64,000 nt of DNA, taken from positions 1 through 64,000 of the forward strand of contig NMRB01002631.1 in assembly GCA_002633025.1 (NCBI GenBank). The letters are read 5' to 3'. The stretch is from Notospermus geniculatus (Eukaryota; Nemertea; Pilidiophora; Heteronemertea; Lineidae). Both the position numbers and the translations under genes were made by a program. The notes below the pieces were generated by a model that saw only the letters and a program-made list of their open reading frames with translations, was not told where the DNA came from and ran no database searches. Below, in pieces: positions 42,440 to 55,300 of the stretch (position 1 is its first letter; the number at the start of each line of letters is the position of its first letter).

Positions 42440-43560
42440 CTGAATATTTAGGCCTATACGAATTAACATGACTTGGTTAACACTGTAGCTGTATCATTTC
42501 ATACTAACAAAGTTGTAAAAGGATATACCAGCAAATATGTACATGTAGGCCAACTTTTTGATGACAGATTTCGGAGGAAAATCAACTCACCGTCCGGTTT
42601 GCGTAGCACATGTATGAGCAACCAATACGCATGCTCCGTAGGTCTCAGTCACCAGTCGGAACGTCTCGCCTCCGCCACTCTCCCGCCAATCCCATAGCCC
42701 AGGAAAGTATGTCGTACCGTGTTGTGGGTTGCTGCACTTGTGCGGCGAAGTTGTCTGGCCTCTACGTTGGAGAGTGGCCCGTTCTCCAGTGGTTTAGTTA
42801 CCCGGTTACCTGACGCAGTCATGCAGTTCGTCATGCGATTTGATGAGCGCCGTGCGAACCGGCTATGCGAACACTACAAGGCAACAAATTTCGTCAAAAT
42901 TTTACTGTTTATTGTGGTCAAATCACCCCAAGAATCAATAGGGTTCTGTGTGATACGCATAAGAACCATTCCTGACAGTTTCGCCACGAAACATGTTGAA
43001 TTTCGTCAGTTATCCTGCGGAATGCACAGATTGGATGGAGAGGAGAGAGATCGAGAGAAATTCAGTGAAAACAAGGAAGACCGCCCCATTGGGGTGGGGC
43101 GGTCTTAATAAGAGTACGGGTACATACAGAATGATTCTATATGCAGATTGAATGCATCAGTGAACCTCGTCATTCGATTGAATATAAACCAATGAATTAC
43201 AACGTTGGTTTTATCAGACGAAATCTGGCCTCCAAACATCGCGTAAAAATTGGCAGCAAGAGACGCAAGAGTTATTCTATCACTATTGGATGATTCGAGC
43301 TAAATAAACTTCGCCTCATAAGCAAAGCTCACTTTGAAAAGTTACCTAAGGCCTCAGAGCATCGAGTTAGAAAACGGCACCAAACTGCACCATAGATATA
43401 AGAAATATCTTATAAATTGAGCACTACATGATAATCTGAACCGGATTACTGTGTTACACAAGAATTATCCACTAAATTGCATGTTAAAAGATGGCTATAT
43501 TATCTTAGATACACAACACCTATTTTGATGGCCAGTTACATGTAACTAATTGAGTGCCAG
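42440..43560. other. Intergenic stretch with a GC-rich hairpin
   Basis: Holds the hairpin listed at 43077-43106 and overlapping frames at 42709-43108. The frame starting MSYRVVGCCTCAAKLSG has a faint THAP look but lacks the required Trp/His/Cys spacing. 43110-43560 is AT-rich with nothing seen. Confidence 0.45.
43077..43106. repeat. GC-rich hairpin with 12-bp arms
   Basis: AAGACCGCCCCA, loop TTGGGG, TGGGGCGGTCTT. Perfect arms. Confidence 0.9.
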
Positions 43561-43581
43561 ATTCTGATACAAATTTTCTCC

Positions 43582-43803
43582 TTAAAGGGACCATACAGGC
43601 AGCCTGCTCATAGGCATTTTGATGTGCTCATAACGCCGATCGGTTGGCATGAGAATCTAACTCTGACATGTATTGCAAGTACCGGTACCCAAAACATCAT
43701 CATTTGAGCCGAAATCCGTAGGCTGTCAGTTGCTAGCGCCACCTGTGATGAAGTGACTGCACTGATATGAGCCAAAAGCTCACTGCCTGTATAGTCCCTT
43801 TAA
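43582..43803. mobile_element. GGGACCATACAGGCAGCC element, copy 2 (most complete)
   Basis: TTAAAGGGACCATACAGGCA and GCCTGTATAGTCCCTTTAA are inverted ends; 222 bp with TTAA at the tips. Confidence 0.9.
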
Positions 43804-43851
43804 TGATCCGTCCCCTTTACTTCAATCAAGTGGGTCGTTGACCTTTCCAGG

Positions 43852-44019
43852 CACGGATCCAAGGTGGGCGCACCTGGCACACGCCCCCCTTTTGGCCAAC
43901 AAATCTGTAAAATCGGCCATGAAATTCTGAAATTTGGAGCAAATCACTGAAATTCACCGCAGATTTCAATGTTCCAAGCACAGTGCGCCCCCTCTTTCCC
44001 GAAATCCTGGATCCGCATC
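43852..44019. repeat. GGATCCAGG repeat family, copy 3
   Basis: CACGGATCCAAGG, TTTTGGCCAACAAATCTGTA, CCATGAAATTCTGAAA, GCAGATTTCAATGTTCC, CCGAAATCCTGGATCCGC. Confidence 0.85.
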
Positions 44020-44210
44020 TGCTTTCACACCGGTGCCAGTTTTTTTAAACGAACTAAAACCTACAAAATCCTGAAAGCTTAATACAGAAACCAAACTGGC
44101 AGTTATCCCAACGGTGCAGAATACGTCTAAATTTGAAATAAATGCATTTTCCACTCAAATGAACCAGCCATGAAAACTGAAATCAAACTTCAATGGCTTG
44201 CATTCAAGGT

Positions 44211-44463
44211 AAAGTCCGGCAACATCTAAACGCGACCCAATGGAATGTGGAAGTCAGGAAATGAGACAGGAATTTGCGGTTTCAATTATGCATTTTACCT
44301 ACGTAACCGGTGACGATCCGTTGCACACTGTTGTCTAGTCTGATGACGTTGTCGATCGGTTATTCAAGAGTTGCGTGTGATCAAAGATCCGTGGAAAATC
44401 CCACCAATATATTATGCCTAACTTCCGCATTCCATTGAGTCACGCTTAGATGTTGCTGGACTA
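44211..44463. mobile_element. MITE family with AAGTCCGGCAACATCTA ends, copy 2
   Basis: AAAGTCCGGCAACATCTAA left, TTAGATGTTGCTGGACT right; inner CCAATGGAATGTGGAAGTCA and TCCGCATTCCATTG pair. Confidence 0.88.
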
Positions 44464-44469
44464 GCATTT

Positions 44470-47400
44470 TACGAACCGATCTACACGCAACTGCAAAATT
44501 TATCACCTCAAAACCGGATATTCGTCGTAAGACACCTAAAAGAACTAAAACACAAAGATCTACCAATAAAACATTGAAAAAAAATAGTGCAGGTGCAAAT
44601 GTATTGTGCAATGAACTGAAAATGTACAAAAGGAAAAAAATGGTAAGAAAAAAACGTGTTATGGAGAGTAATAACAACAAACGACACCAAATTAAATCCA
44701 CTTTTTTCAACCAAAGACAACACGGCCATTTTCCATTCCTTAACCTAGCGTACATTGCACTTGCAACTGGAAGCAATTGATTCGATCAGTCACTGGTGAT
44801 GTACACGCTGCACGCAGCGCAAATTCAATAACTTGGAAAAACTAGCAGCATCCAATCAGTCGTTATGTCCTGACTGCGTGCATCGACCCAGTGTCTGGCA
44901 GCAACTCAGGTAGCATCCGGGGCGTTGGAGTATGTGATGAGACTCGATTTCGTTCAGAAAACTGGCACTGATTTAGTCGCAAGCCCGCATACATCGACGT
45001 GACTGAATGAAACTGGATACAACTAGTCGCTAGAAAGTTGAGCATGTGCAACTCACGGCGACTGGCGATTTCCGATATCTCAGTTCCAGCGAGTCATAAG
45101 TGTGCATATATCGACCGTTTCTGGTGACTGATCAGTTGCCTCCAGTTTCAGCTAGTTCCTCCCAGTCGCCAGATAGCTCAATGGCAACAAGTTCTATCCA
45201 GTTGCATGTGCGATGTACGCTACACTTTATGGATGTAGTTACTGCAATGGCCTTAGATGAGGTCACCTCTATCTATTCTTACTTCCCAGACATGCACACT
45301 AAAACTTCAAAATAAACCCTAAAACATTTGAGATCCGTGTTTAAGTTAAAATTGGACGTATGTTAATTAGAAATTTCACCAAAACCTGAACATGCTCAGC
45401 ATGTGAAATGATTAACAAATAAATTTTAATAGCAATGAGACGAAGTAAAACAGCAAATCATCATTTTCTGTGCAAAGGACTCAAGATTTCGAAGGCAAAA
45501 GGGAAATGGCCAATGGGGAACCCGCACACTAACGTCACAACGTGGCGCTGCGAGCGATGTGACCGAAATCTCTTTTTTCTAACGCTATTTCCATTTATTT
45601 CTGGCTTGAAAACAAACCATTTGTGTTGGTCGCATGGCAGTAAAACTTACATCATCGTGTAGCAGATGAAATTTTCTTTTAAACTCATTCCTTTTTTTCT
45701 TAAAATTAAGAGATCTGATAGGGATAAGGACAACGTCATTTGTCTCATTCTTCCTGTAGAAAAATGCACAGGAAATTTTTTCATGACGCAACGTCAACAT
45801 CTAAAACAACGTCAATGACGTCGTTTCGGTACAATCGCTCGCAGCGCCGACCTGGCGGGATAAACCGCAGGGCGGGTTCCTCATTCTATTCTGACATCAT
45901 TGCACAACTGTTTGTTTCAAGTAGGCCTAACTAGAATAGAAGACATGGCACAAAGATTTTTGTGGACCATTCAGAATTTGATATACCCTGCACGTTGAAG
46001 GTTTTGAAAATTAAATGTCTGTCTCTACAGTAGAGGCCATTGAAGCCTGGAACCTTATTCACAAAGCCCCCCTAACTTTAATGCTATGCAAATCCTTTGT
46101 CTGGCTAATAGTGTACAGTAGGTTGTCCACAAATGGACAATTAACCCGTTAGCTGTATAATTTTTTTAGTTCTAACTTTTCTTTCTTAAAAAAATTGCCA
46201 AAAAAAGCATTTTTCACGCAAGGTTCCAGACGCACTGTGACGCGCCATTTCCTTGCAAGGCGTACTATTACGCCTTACGCAAGCTACGATCCTCGGGTGT
46301 TTCCGGGGATTCCCCGGATGCCGTAACATGACGTCCGACCCAGTTAACGGGTTTATAGTTTACACACTGCTTAAAGTTACAACAGCTCCATGAATAAGGT
46401 CCCTGATCTTTCGGGACTGTGTTCAGAATGCACAAATGAGTGAAAGAAACCACGGCAAAGAATGGGGGATTACAGCTTCGGTGAATCGAACCCAAGCATT
46501 TCAAAGGTATCACGACATGCAAAAGTGCATCTATTTCTAAACAGCAGCAGCTTATTCACCTTTGACCCTGGGATTATTAAGTTTGTACAAAATGACCCAC
46601 AAAAAAGACAATATTTACAATATTGTTGAAAACCTGATCCAGTCCTACGGACAAAATTATTGTGCAGAAAAAATCTGCACGTGAGCATAGACTATGTGAT
46701 CCACTGAGATGGCAATACTTTTTAGAATAAGAGTTGCACATCGCTTTGATCTATAGACGAGAGTAATGTGACGGGTCAAAGTTTGGCCACTGATTCCGTA
46801 CTTGTGCATGCAGGCTGCATGTTTATTCCACAAGATGAGGTGAAGCTTCTATGGTAGGTACAGCTAAATGGCCAAGATATTAATCTCTGTATGCGCCCAC
46901 CCTGCCTCCCTGGCCTGTCTGAGCTGTGTACAATTTCAATAGGAGCTGTCAGTCAGTTGACCAATAGGTGTGACTACGGTCCTATTCAATGCCTAGCCAG
47001 TGTTTCCGCCAGAGGGTACTAAGGGTACTATGTTAGTACCCTCAAAGGAACAGAAAAGGGACATTCTCTTTAATTTCATGGGGTTTTTGCTGATTTTGAA
47101 GAAATAAGTTCTATCAAAAGATTTTCTTGCAGAAACCCCGCTAGTGGACACATTCATGGTTGATTGAGCACCAATCAAGAAAATTTTCTTTTGTATCGAT
47201 CCGCTAGAATTGTGCTGCCATCTTTTGGAGATAAGCGTGGCAATACTATAGGGCAACTGACACATTTTGTCTTGGAAGACGATTGGAGCATTCACACTTG
47301 AATTGACACTGTGTCGCTGAATTGCTTTTCAGATGCATGACAGTTTACACGTATTTGCTGCCAACATCACACCAAACGTTGTTGCATCAAGTTTGCCAGA

Positions 47401-47870
47401 GTACACTCACTTGAAAGACCATTATGATAAGTTACAGCTTTTACATTAGGCCTACATCATAAAGTTAGCATTACTGAGAAATTAACGCAGAAAAGTTTCA
47501 AGGTCAGTCCCTTCAAAGACAGATTATATGTATGCATTCATAATTTTACATTGAAAATCTCTTGATATTTTTCATATACAGTACCCGGTACACATACATT
47601 GTTACGTATTAATTTGAGAATCCACCAACTCCATTCAATACAGGGTTAGATTACAATGCAATTTTATACTGAAGTTAAAAATCTCTTTATTTCAATATCA
47701 GCTGTAGGCGAACATACATCGCAATTTTTCACACAAAATCTCACGATAATTTTTTTACACGCGAGGGCTGAATTCCTAACATGTATTGAATTACATGATG
47801 AATAAACTGCTTCAGGGCCTGCGGCCCTCACATGCCGAACACAGTGAGTGCCCTGACTCAGTGTGTTCAA
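44470..47870. other. Intergenic region, no gene recognised
   Basis: No splice-flanked frame with family resemblance. A minus frame from 45800 (MLTLRHEKISCAFFYRK) reaches CACGATGAT|GTAAGT and has a CRE-like TGACGTCG upstream, so a first exon is conceivable. A hydrophobic minus frame at 44508-44776 is AT-rich and probably chance. Confidence 0.4.
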
Positions 47871-48059
47871 TAGAGCTTGTGCAGATGATGTCATCACGGA
47901 AAAATCTGCCGTCTTGACGGTCAAACTGACGTCAGCGACCCACGTTGTGCACTTTGTCGTCAACGTTTCAACCATGACGCGATCTACACGTAGCGCACTT
48001 TGTCGTGGACATCAGTATGGTCAAAAGTGACGTCATAATGAGCCACTGCACAAGCTCTA
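47871..48059. mobile_element. MITE with TAGAGCTTGTGCAG ends
   Basis: TAGAGCTTGTGCAG and CTGCACAAGCTCTA are inverted ends, with ATGATGTCATCA and GTGACGTCAT next inside. Confidence 0.85.
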
Positions 48060-48123
48060 TAGATGTATTTTACGAACACTGCATGCAAAATACATTTCAA
48101 GAATTCAGGCCAAATCATTTATA

Positions 48124-48363
48124 AAGGGGGATCATCTCAAAAGTCTGGATTCACAAAAGAAGAACATATTCCATCTGTGTATGGCGGAAGGGGTGAAATT
48201 TTCAAGATAGGACGTTCCACTCTCAGATCTACTTGGCATCAATGGCAGAAATTTTTGGATGCCAGTGGACCAGATTCATTCTCCTTTCAGGGGAGGGAGG
48301 GAGTCTGGACAGAGATGGAACATGTTCTTTTTTACATCAATTGAATTCTGAGATGACCCCCAA
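48124..48363. mobile_element. MITE with GGGGGATCATCTCAAAAG ends
   Basis: GGGGGATCATCTCA and TGAGATGACCCCC are inverted ends; AAAAGAAGAACATATTCCAT pairs with ATGGAACATGTTCTTTTTT. Confidence 0.8.
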
Positions 48364-48747
48364 TGAAAATTACATTCCTGAGAATCTGGCATTACACGGC
48401 TGAAGCAGGTGATATTTGGAAGCAAACCGCTAAAATACAGGCCTCAACTTGGACCGCCTCCTTTTATTTTCAACCTAGGATAAAAAAGGCTACATTTGTG
48501 GGCAAATACCGGTAGTACCGAGCAGCCACCTATCAGTAGTTCACCCTTATTCACTGTTACAGACAAGCCATCTATGGATATAATACGAAAATTGCAATCA
48601 GAGATTTTAAATCACCCCAAACTATTCATTCCTTCAAGATTCGTTTTGTGTGCAACATTTGCAATGATTATCAACCATATCTGAACAAGCAATGACTACC
48701 ATAGCAAAATCTGGCAACCACACATATGACGTGTCACCACAAAATGA

Positions 48748-48940
48748 GTACTAAGTCGCTCTGAAGTTGGCAAATTGAGACCAAAATTTTGTCAATTTCA
48801 GTAGGCCTAGGTGTATTGTCTGTCTTTTGTAAAATCTGAGTGATTACATTTCTTCCTTTATCTCCTGGAGTTATTTTGGTTCATCCTGGTTCATATCTTG
48901 TGCAACTTAATACCTGATTTGATGTGAAGGTCACATATTA
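48748..48940. repeat. TGTGACC MITE subfamily 1, copy 2 (inverted)
   Basis: AGTCGCTCTGAAGTTGGCAA, CAAAATTTTGTCAATTTCAG, GTCTGTCTTTTGTAAAATCT and GGTTCATCCTGGTTCATATC mirror 37440-37625. Confidence 0.8.
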
Positions 48941-49110
48941 CCATAGCAACATCCTGGCAACCATATATTACCATAGTAATATCCTGGCAACCATATTACC
49001 ATAGCGATATCCTGGCAACCATATTACCGTAGCAATATCCTGGCAACCATATATTACTGACCATATATTACCATAGTGATATCGTGGCAACCATATATTA
49101 CCATAATTAC
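48934..49110. repeat. Minisatellite with RFX-like units
   Basis: Five to six imperfect units of about 27-31 bp, ATATTACCATAGYRAYATCC followed by TGGCAACC. The first unit contains ATTACCATAGCAAC (48937-48950), close to an X-box. It lies just beyond the 3' end of the minus-strand gene at 49.1 kb. Confidence 0.85.
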
Positions 49111-49335
49111 AGAATCATGAGCAACCACAGTTACATTTACATCATTCTTTTTATTACAATATCCAAGATTATCTGTCAAAATGACACCATGTCTTTTTAA
49201 GGTCAGCGGATCATCTGACCATCATATCAATAATCCATCCATCGAATCTGAAGTCCGTTGCCATGGAAACGTCATCTTAAGAAGCAGAATCATTTTCCCA
49301 TATCTGTAGCCTTCCTACGAGCACTTGACCGTGTT

Positions 49336-49361
49336 CTATGGATGGTGACCTCCTGATAATT
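49336..49361 (-). CDS. Unrecognised gene, last coding segment and stop
   Basis: Acceptor CTTGCAG|AA; completes GAA and reads LSGGHHP then TAG. The frame follows from the 40-base exon; a different incoming phase would read NYQEVTIHRTRSSARRKATD before a stop. Confidence 0.4.
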
Positions 49362-52300
49362 CTGCAAGGAACCAAAACAACAAAGTGGTAAAAAAGATTG
49401 TTTATATATTATATTGTGAAAGACTTTTGATGAGACGTTCACTTTGACAACAACTTATAGACAAATCCCAAATTGACGTTAACGAGAAAGATCTGCACAC
49501 TTCCGCCGAAATCGCAAACACAACCTCGATCTGAAACTGAATGACGTGACGCAGAGAACCCCACAACAGTGACTTCGACGACATTGCCTCCGAGTCGACC
49601 ATTGCTGAATCATAGATTGCGTCACGTCAGTTGGTTTCAGATCAAGGTTGTGGTTGCGATTTTGGCGGAAGTGCGCAGATCTGCGAATTCGAGAATCGTC
49701 TATACTATTCCCACCAAATCGTCCATCAGCATTAATAAACTATTCTAATCAAGTAAAACTCCAATATTTTTGATCGTCAACGAAGCCAAAGTTGCTACAT
49801 TTGTACAACTCCCTTTAGAATGACAAGTTTTCTTGCTGATACAAGCATTTTCTATAGCCAGCAAGTTCCGCTGCTTGCCAGTCAACTGCACACTTGGCAA
49901 CTTCTCTTGTCAACTCTGTTCAAGACACAATTTTGTCTTCAATACACAATTTTGTGTCCAAGACACAGTTTTGTGTTCAAGACACAATTTTCCATGGCAA
50001 ATGTGACCCGACCTAGCAAAAGCAGGTGTTTGTTGCAGGTGATCATCATTGGTCATCAGTTTACTCAACTATTATCACTGCTGTCCACTACTATTGTCAA
50101 CCTGCAGAGATGTACATTTCAGATACTGTGTTGTAAGGCTGTTAACCCTTTCCTTGGTTGCGACATGCACCTACTTTTGGGTCACAAATACAAAGCCGGT
50201 TTTAGCCTTGGCAAGTCTTGCTTTCAAGAAGATTCTCCTTGCTACCAACCACACACACACTTGGCAACCACTTAAGTTGCTACAAGCAAGGAGACCTACC
50301 CTGTGAGGTGGCAGGCTAAGAAGTCATCTGGACTAAAACCCAGACCTAGAATTACGAGTTAAAGATGAAGGTCTGATTCAGTAAGATTTTCTAAGATTGC
50401 AACTTAGCTATCATGCAAAGTAATCTAGTTTAGATCTAGAAAATAGTGCAGCTGAACTACAGAAATATAAATCAGACTGAACTATGGTGATTACCGTTAA
50501 ACTATAGATAATTGGATGCAAAATTTTAGTCATGTACAGGAAATTATGATCTTTTAAGTTCAATTTAAAATCGAACACCTAAATAAGCCAAAAGGAAGTA
50601 GGCAGGATGAGAGTTACTATAGATCATACCAAACGTAGCAGAGACAGGAATCCTACCAAAAGAGTTTTAAGTTGTGGGGTTTTTGGTATGATATATTGAG
50701 GGACAACACACACGCCACACACTGGTGAAAATTCATACGCGAGTATCAAACATTTTCTACTACCGGTAGTTTCTTTTCTACTATTCCTTTGTGCATTCAC
50801 ATTTGCGTTCACACAAAAAACACACTCCAATCAAAGTTCCCCTGAAGTTCGTGACGTTCCCCCCCCCCGGATGCGCAGTGGATACATTGCAAAAAGAAAA
50901 CAGTCAACACACACATCATCTGATCCCCTCTTACAGAAACCTTTATTCTTTATAGGCCTACTTCATATTTTTTCTATAAGAACAGGTCTAGTTACAGAGT
51001 CACTGAATTCAACACGTGACAAGCGATGTGGAAAAATATGACAATGAATCCCAAACCAAAANNNNNNNNNNNNNNNNNNNNNNNNNNNNNNNNNNNNNNN
51101 NNNNNNNNNNNNNNNNNNNNNNNNNNNNNNNNNNNNNNNNNNNNNNNNNNNNNNNNNNNNNNNNNNNNNNNNNNNNNNNNNNNNNNNNNNNNNNNNNNNN
51201 NNNNNNNNNNNNNNNNNNNNNNNNNNNNNNNNNNNNNNNNNNNNNNNNNNNNNNNNNNNNNNNNNNNNNNNNNNNNNNNNNNNNNNNNNNNNNNNNNNNN
51301 NNNNNNNNNNNNNNNNNNNNNNNNNNNNNNNNNNNNNNNNNNNNNNNNNNNNNNNNNNNNNNNNNNNNNNNNNNNNNNNNNNNNNNNNNNNNNNNNNNNN
51401 NNNNNNNNNNNNNNNNNNNNNNNNNNNNNNNNNNNNNNNNNNNNNNNNNNNNNCGAACTTTGACCTCTGTGACCTTGAAAAGTAGGTCAAATCAAAAACC
51501 CGTTATATATGTTATGTATCCTTATTAGCTACACCTATGATAAAAATTTGGAGATGATCTAGTCATTAGTTCAGGAGTTATTGCACTTTTTGTGTTTTTG
51601 GTTTCCGCCACCTGGTGGCCAAGCTGAGAATCGGATCGGACCGAAACTTGGTGTCGTGGGTCGTCTGACCTAGGGGTATATATGTACCAAGTTTCAGATC
51701 AATAGCTCCAGCGGTTACGAAACGTGCCCTGCTAACGGACAACGACGGACGACGGACGCACAACCATTGTATAAGCTCACCACGGTGAGCTAAAAATAGA
51801 GGGTGTCTGGACTTCAGGGGAATCTAAAGGCCTGGTTATGTACAGGTAGAGTTTTATGTACCAGTATAAAGTTTGGCACAAGAATATACCTACAGCAATA
51901 AACCACTCTTTCAGAAAAGGGAAAGTGACAGTAATGAAATCCTTTCAAGTGTGAGTTAAGACTTTTGCACTTGTTTAACCTTGCAGTGACCACATAAAAC
52001 CACAGGGCCCGTATGCATAAAGGTGGAATAAGCTTATTCCAGGTATAGCTTCACGTTATAACGTTAGGTTATACCTGGAATAAGCTTATTCCACCTTTAT
52101 GCATACGGGCCCAGGAGAGTTCCATGAGGGTAATTTGAAATCGGAATGTGACCAGATTAACATGCGTATATTAACACTTGGAATACATCCGATCCAGAAT
52201 GTGGGTCGATCGGATCGAATCCGAATGTGGTTTTTTGGCTTGTCATCTAAACGGCCCTAGTATTGGATGGTGTATGGACTGCTCAGAGTCAGCAGTGGTC

Positions 52301-55300
52301 AGTCAGGTCTGATGAGAGAAATAATTGTGGGTTATGTGGTTTTGTGGTCACTGGAAGTTTAAAAGTGCAAAGTGGAGGCACCTGGAGGTTGTCAGTGTGT
52401 TTAGAGCACGTACCCAAAAAGTGCCAGTAGATACGTGCTCTAAACACACTAACAGACCTCCAGGGGCCTGTGGTGGAAGGGACTTTACAAAGGTAAACCA
52501 GATCTCTCAGAGAGTAGTCCAACACCACATTGGTCAGGTTCCACACAACACCGATAAAAATAGAATCTCACCCATCGCAGATTTTGCCTTAGCACGCCTC
52601 TCTCTGATGGCCTAGTATGTTAGAAAGCAAGATTATACTTTTACTGCACGGCAAAATAAAGGCGCTAGTGATTATGTTTATGATAAACCTTACAGTACCA
52701 AGCTCAGGAACTTTTTATCCGTCGTCGTAGCTCGACCTGCACTCAAAATATATAACAAGAAATGTTGGTACTATTTTGAGGTTAACTTTGGTTAAGGCAG
52801 GTTCATTGTGAGGATATGAAGGGCTAGGGCTGCACCCTTCTTATCAGTTTCAGGCCTTGGTCCACAGTAGCATACTAGCCTGTTATATGTGACCCAATCC
52901 AGCAAAAGTAGGTGCATGTCGCAACCAAGGAAAGGGTTAATGGCCTTATAACACAATAGACAAATCCCAAATTGACGTAAACGAGAAAGATCTGCGCACT
53001 TCCGCCGAAATTGCAAACTCAACCTCGGTCTGAAACTGAATGACGTGATGCAGAGAACCCCATGACAGGGACTTCGAAGACGTTGCATCAGAGTCGACCA
53101 TTGCTGAATCATAGATTGCGTCATGTCAGCTGGTTTCAGATCGAGGTTGTGGTTGCGATTTTGGCGGAAGTGCGCAGATCTGCAAGTTAGAGAATCGTCT
53201 ATAGCTGAAATGTCTGTAGGTTGACAATAGTAGTGGACAGCAGTGATAATAGTTGAGTTAACTGATGACCACCGATGATCACCTGCGACAACTGCCTACT
53301 TTTGCTGAAGCTGGTCACATATAACCAGCCAGAATGAATTTAATGCCTGTTGAAATTGTGTCAGAAGGGCGTAAAATTCATTTTAAACAACAAAGTCCTG
53401 ATGTCAGAATTGGTGTATCCTTTCACCCGGTATTTTATTGATTTCATGATACTTCTGTTACAAATCCTGTGATAGCAAACAGAACGTTTCACATTTTCTT
53501 GAACTTGGTACTTTCAGGTTTTCTGTCGTCTTATAGTCACAGAAGCCTGAAGCGTGGGTTGGGGGGCATTTTTTTTTTTTTTTTTAGGGGTATATGATCC
53601 CCTCTGAAGCATTTTATGCACCCCAAGATGCCCAAATCCGCTCCTAAATGCCCCAAAAATATCATCATTAAGTGTTAATTTCTTGCAAAGAGGCTGAAAT
53701 CAAACAACTTTGTTAGATATGTCGTCCACAAACTTTATGTGAAGTCTCCCTCTTGAGAGTGAAGTCTCCCAAAGTTTTGAGGAGGGAGACATTATTTCTC
53801 CCTAATTTTAGACCCAAGTGTGAGCCCTGATGGCTGTCGACCATTTGTGGTCGTTCCCTGATTTTTCGCGCTGTGCACCGGTTATTCAAGAGCCAGGTGT
53901 GATTAAAGGTCCGTAGAAAATCCAACTATCAATTTCCTAACTTCCGCATTCCATTGGGCCGCGCTTAGATGTTGCCGGACTTTACATAAACAACCAGGGG
54001 CAGGAATGAGGCATACTTTGGTTAGAAACAGAAATATTATGTAAACTAAAAAGAAACACCAATGAGGTCATTGCCACTTCTCCACGGAAAGATGTCGCTG
54101 CGACCGTATCAGGCCTTTTCATTGTCTTCAGGACGTCATCTCCGAGGTGCGAGCATGAAGCCACAACGTCACGCAGGGTTTCCGCCAGAGGGGAGAATTC
54201 CATCCCCAAGAAGATTATTTGGGGATAAATCCATCCCCAAATTTTTGAGAAAGAGTGAATTTTTTTTCTTTAAATCTTGTCTTTTTACTTTTCAAAACAT
54301 CATATTATTATACCATCATGTTATCTTGCAGTCCATGTACAATGTTTTGTGAAAAAAATCCAAATAAAAAATCCAAAAAAAAAATTTTCAAAAAAATTTT
54401 TTTTTTCAAAAATTTTTTTTGAAATTTGTTTGTCCATCCCCAAATTTTTTTTTCTGGCGGAAACCCTGTCACGGTAGTGTGATCGTTGACGTTCCATACA
54501 ACGTCACAGTGGAAAAGTTGATACGGTCGCAGCGCCATCAAATGGTAGAAAAAGAATGGCTACAACCCCATTGAGTTCTTCAGTGCAGATGTCAACAATC
54601 TTTTTTGAACAGTGCGCAGATGAAAAACAGGCAGCTACACGTGCGCGTGTACTTTCGCAAAATCTGTAAAAAAATATCTGAAAACTAAAAAAAATACTTA
54701 TGAACTAATTCTACAACCGTGGCGTGTAAACATGCCTTCAGTGTGAAATTATTGAAAGGATTCACCGAGGATTTTGACCTATGGCACCCAGACGCGTTTA
54801 GGGCCAGGATAGGGACTGCTGGGTAGCCGGGCTTTCAAACTCCGTGGGCCAGGACCGGGCGGGACTGTTAGGAACTGCCTGGACTCACGTGATGCTGGTC
54901 TCTAGATAACAGAAGGGAAGAAACATAATGCCTGTGATTGAACCCATAATGTAAGCAGTAACAGGCACTCATGTTAGCACTGCATCGCCATGGCAGACCA
55001 ATTTCTTCTACTTTTGTATCTGTGGACTGGACATTTTACAGGCCAAAGTATTTTTAACACCTGTTATGCAAATCAGAGATCACGGACTGTTTTACCTGAG
55101 TACTGTCTTAGGACAGTCCTGTAGCAGAGCCCCCCCCCCCNGATTCGAACCCAGGACCTGCCGCATGCTGAGCGGACGTGATAACCACTAGGCTATCAAG
55201 GCTCCGGAGGTGCCAGCTTTGAGGGCTGGAACAAATGCCCCACCCCTCTCATGCAAAATCTTCCAGGGAAGTCAGCGCTACACGGGGAAGCAGGCGGGGG

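Noticed and set aside
42709-42814. Frame beginning like a THAP domain (MSYRVVGCCTC)
   Set aside because: Lacks the required Cys/His spacing and the Trp, Phe and Pro anchors, and stops after 34 codons.
44508-44776. Hydrophobic minus-strand frame that could look like a membrane protein
   Set aside because: AT-rich T-runs give Phe/Leu/Ile by composition; no splice sites or start context.
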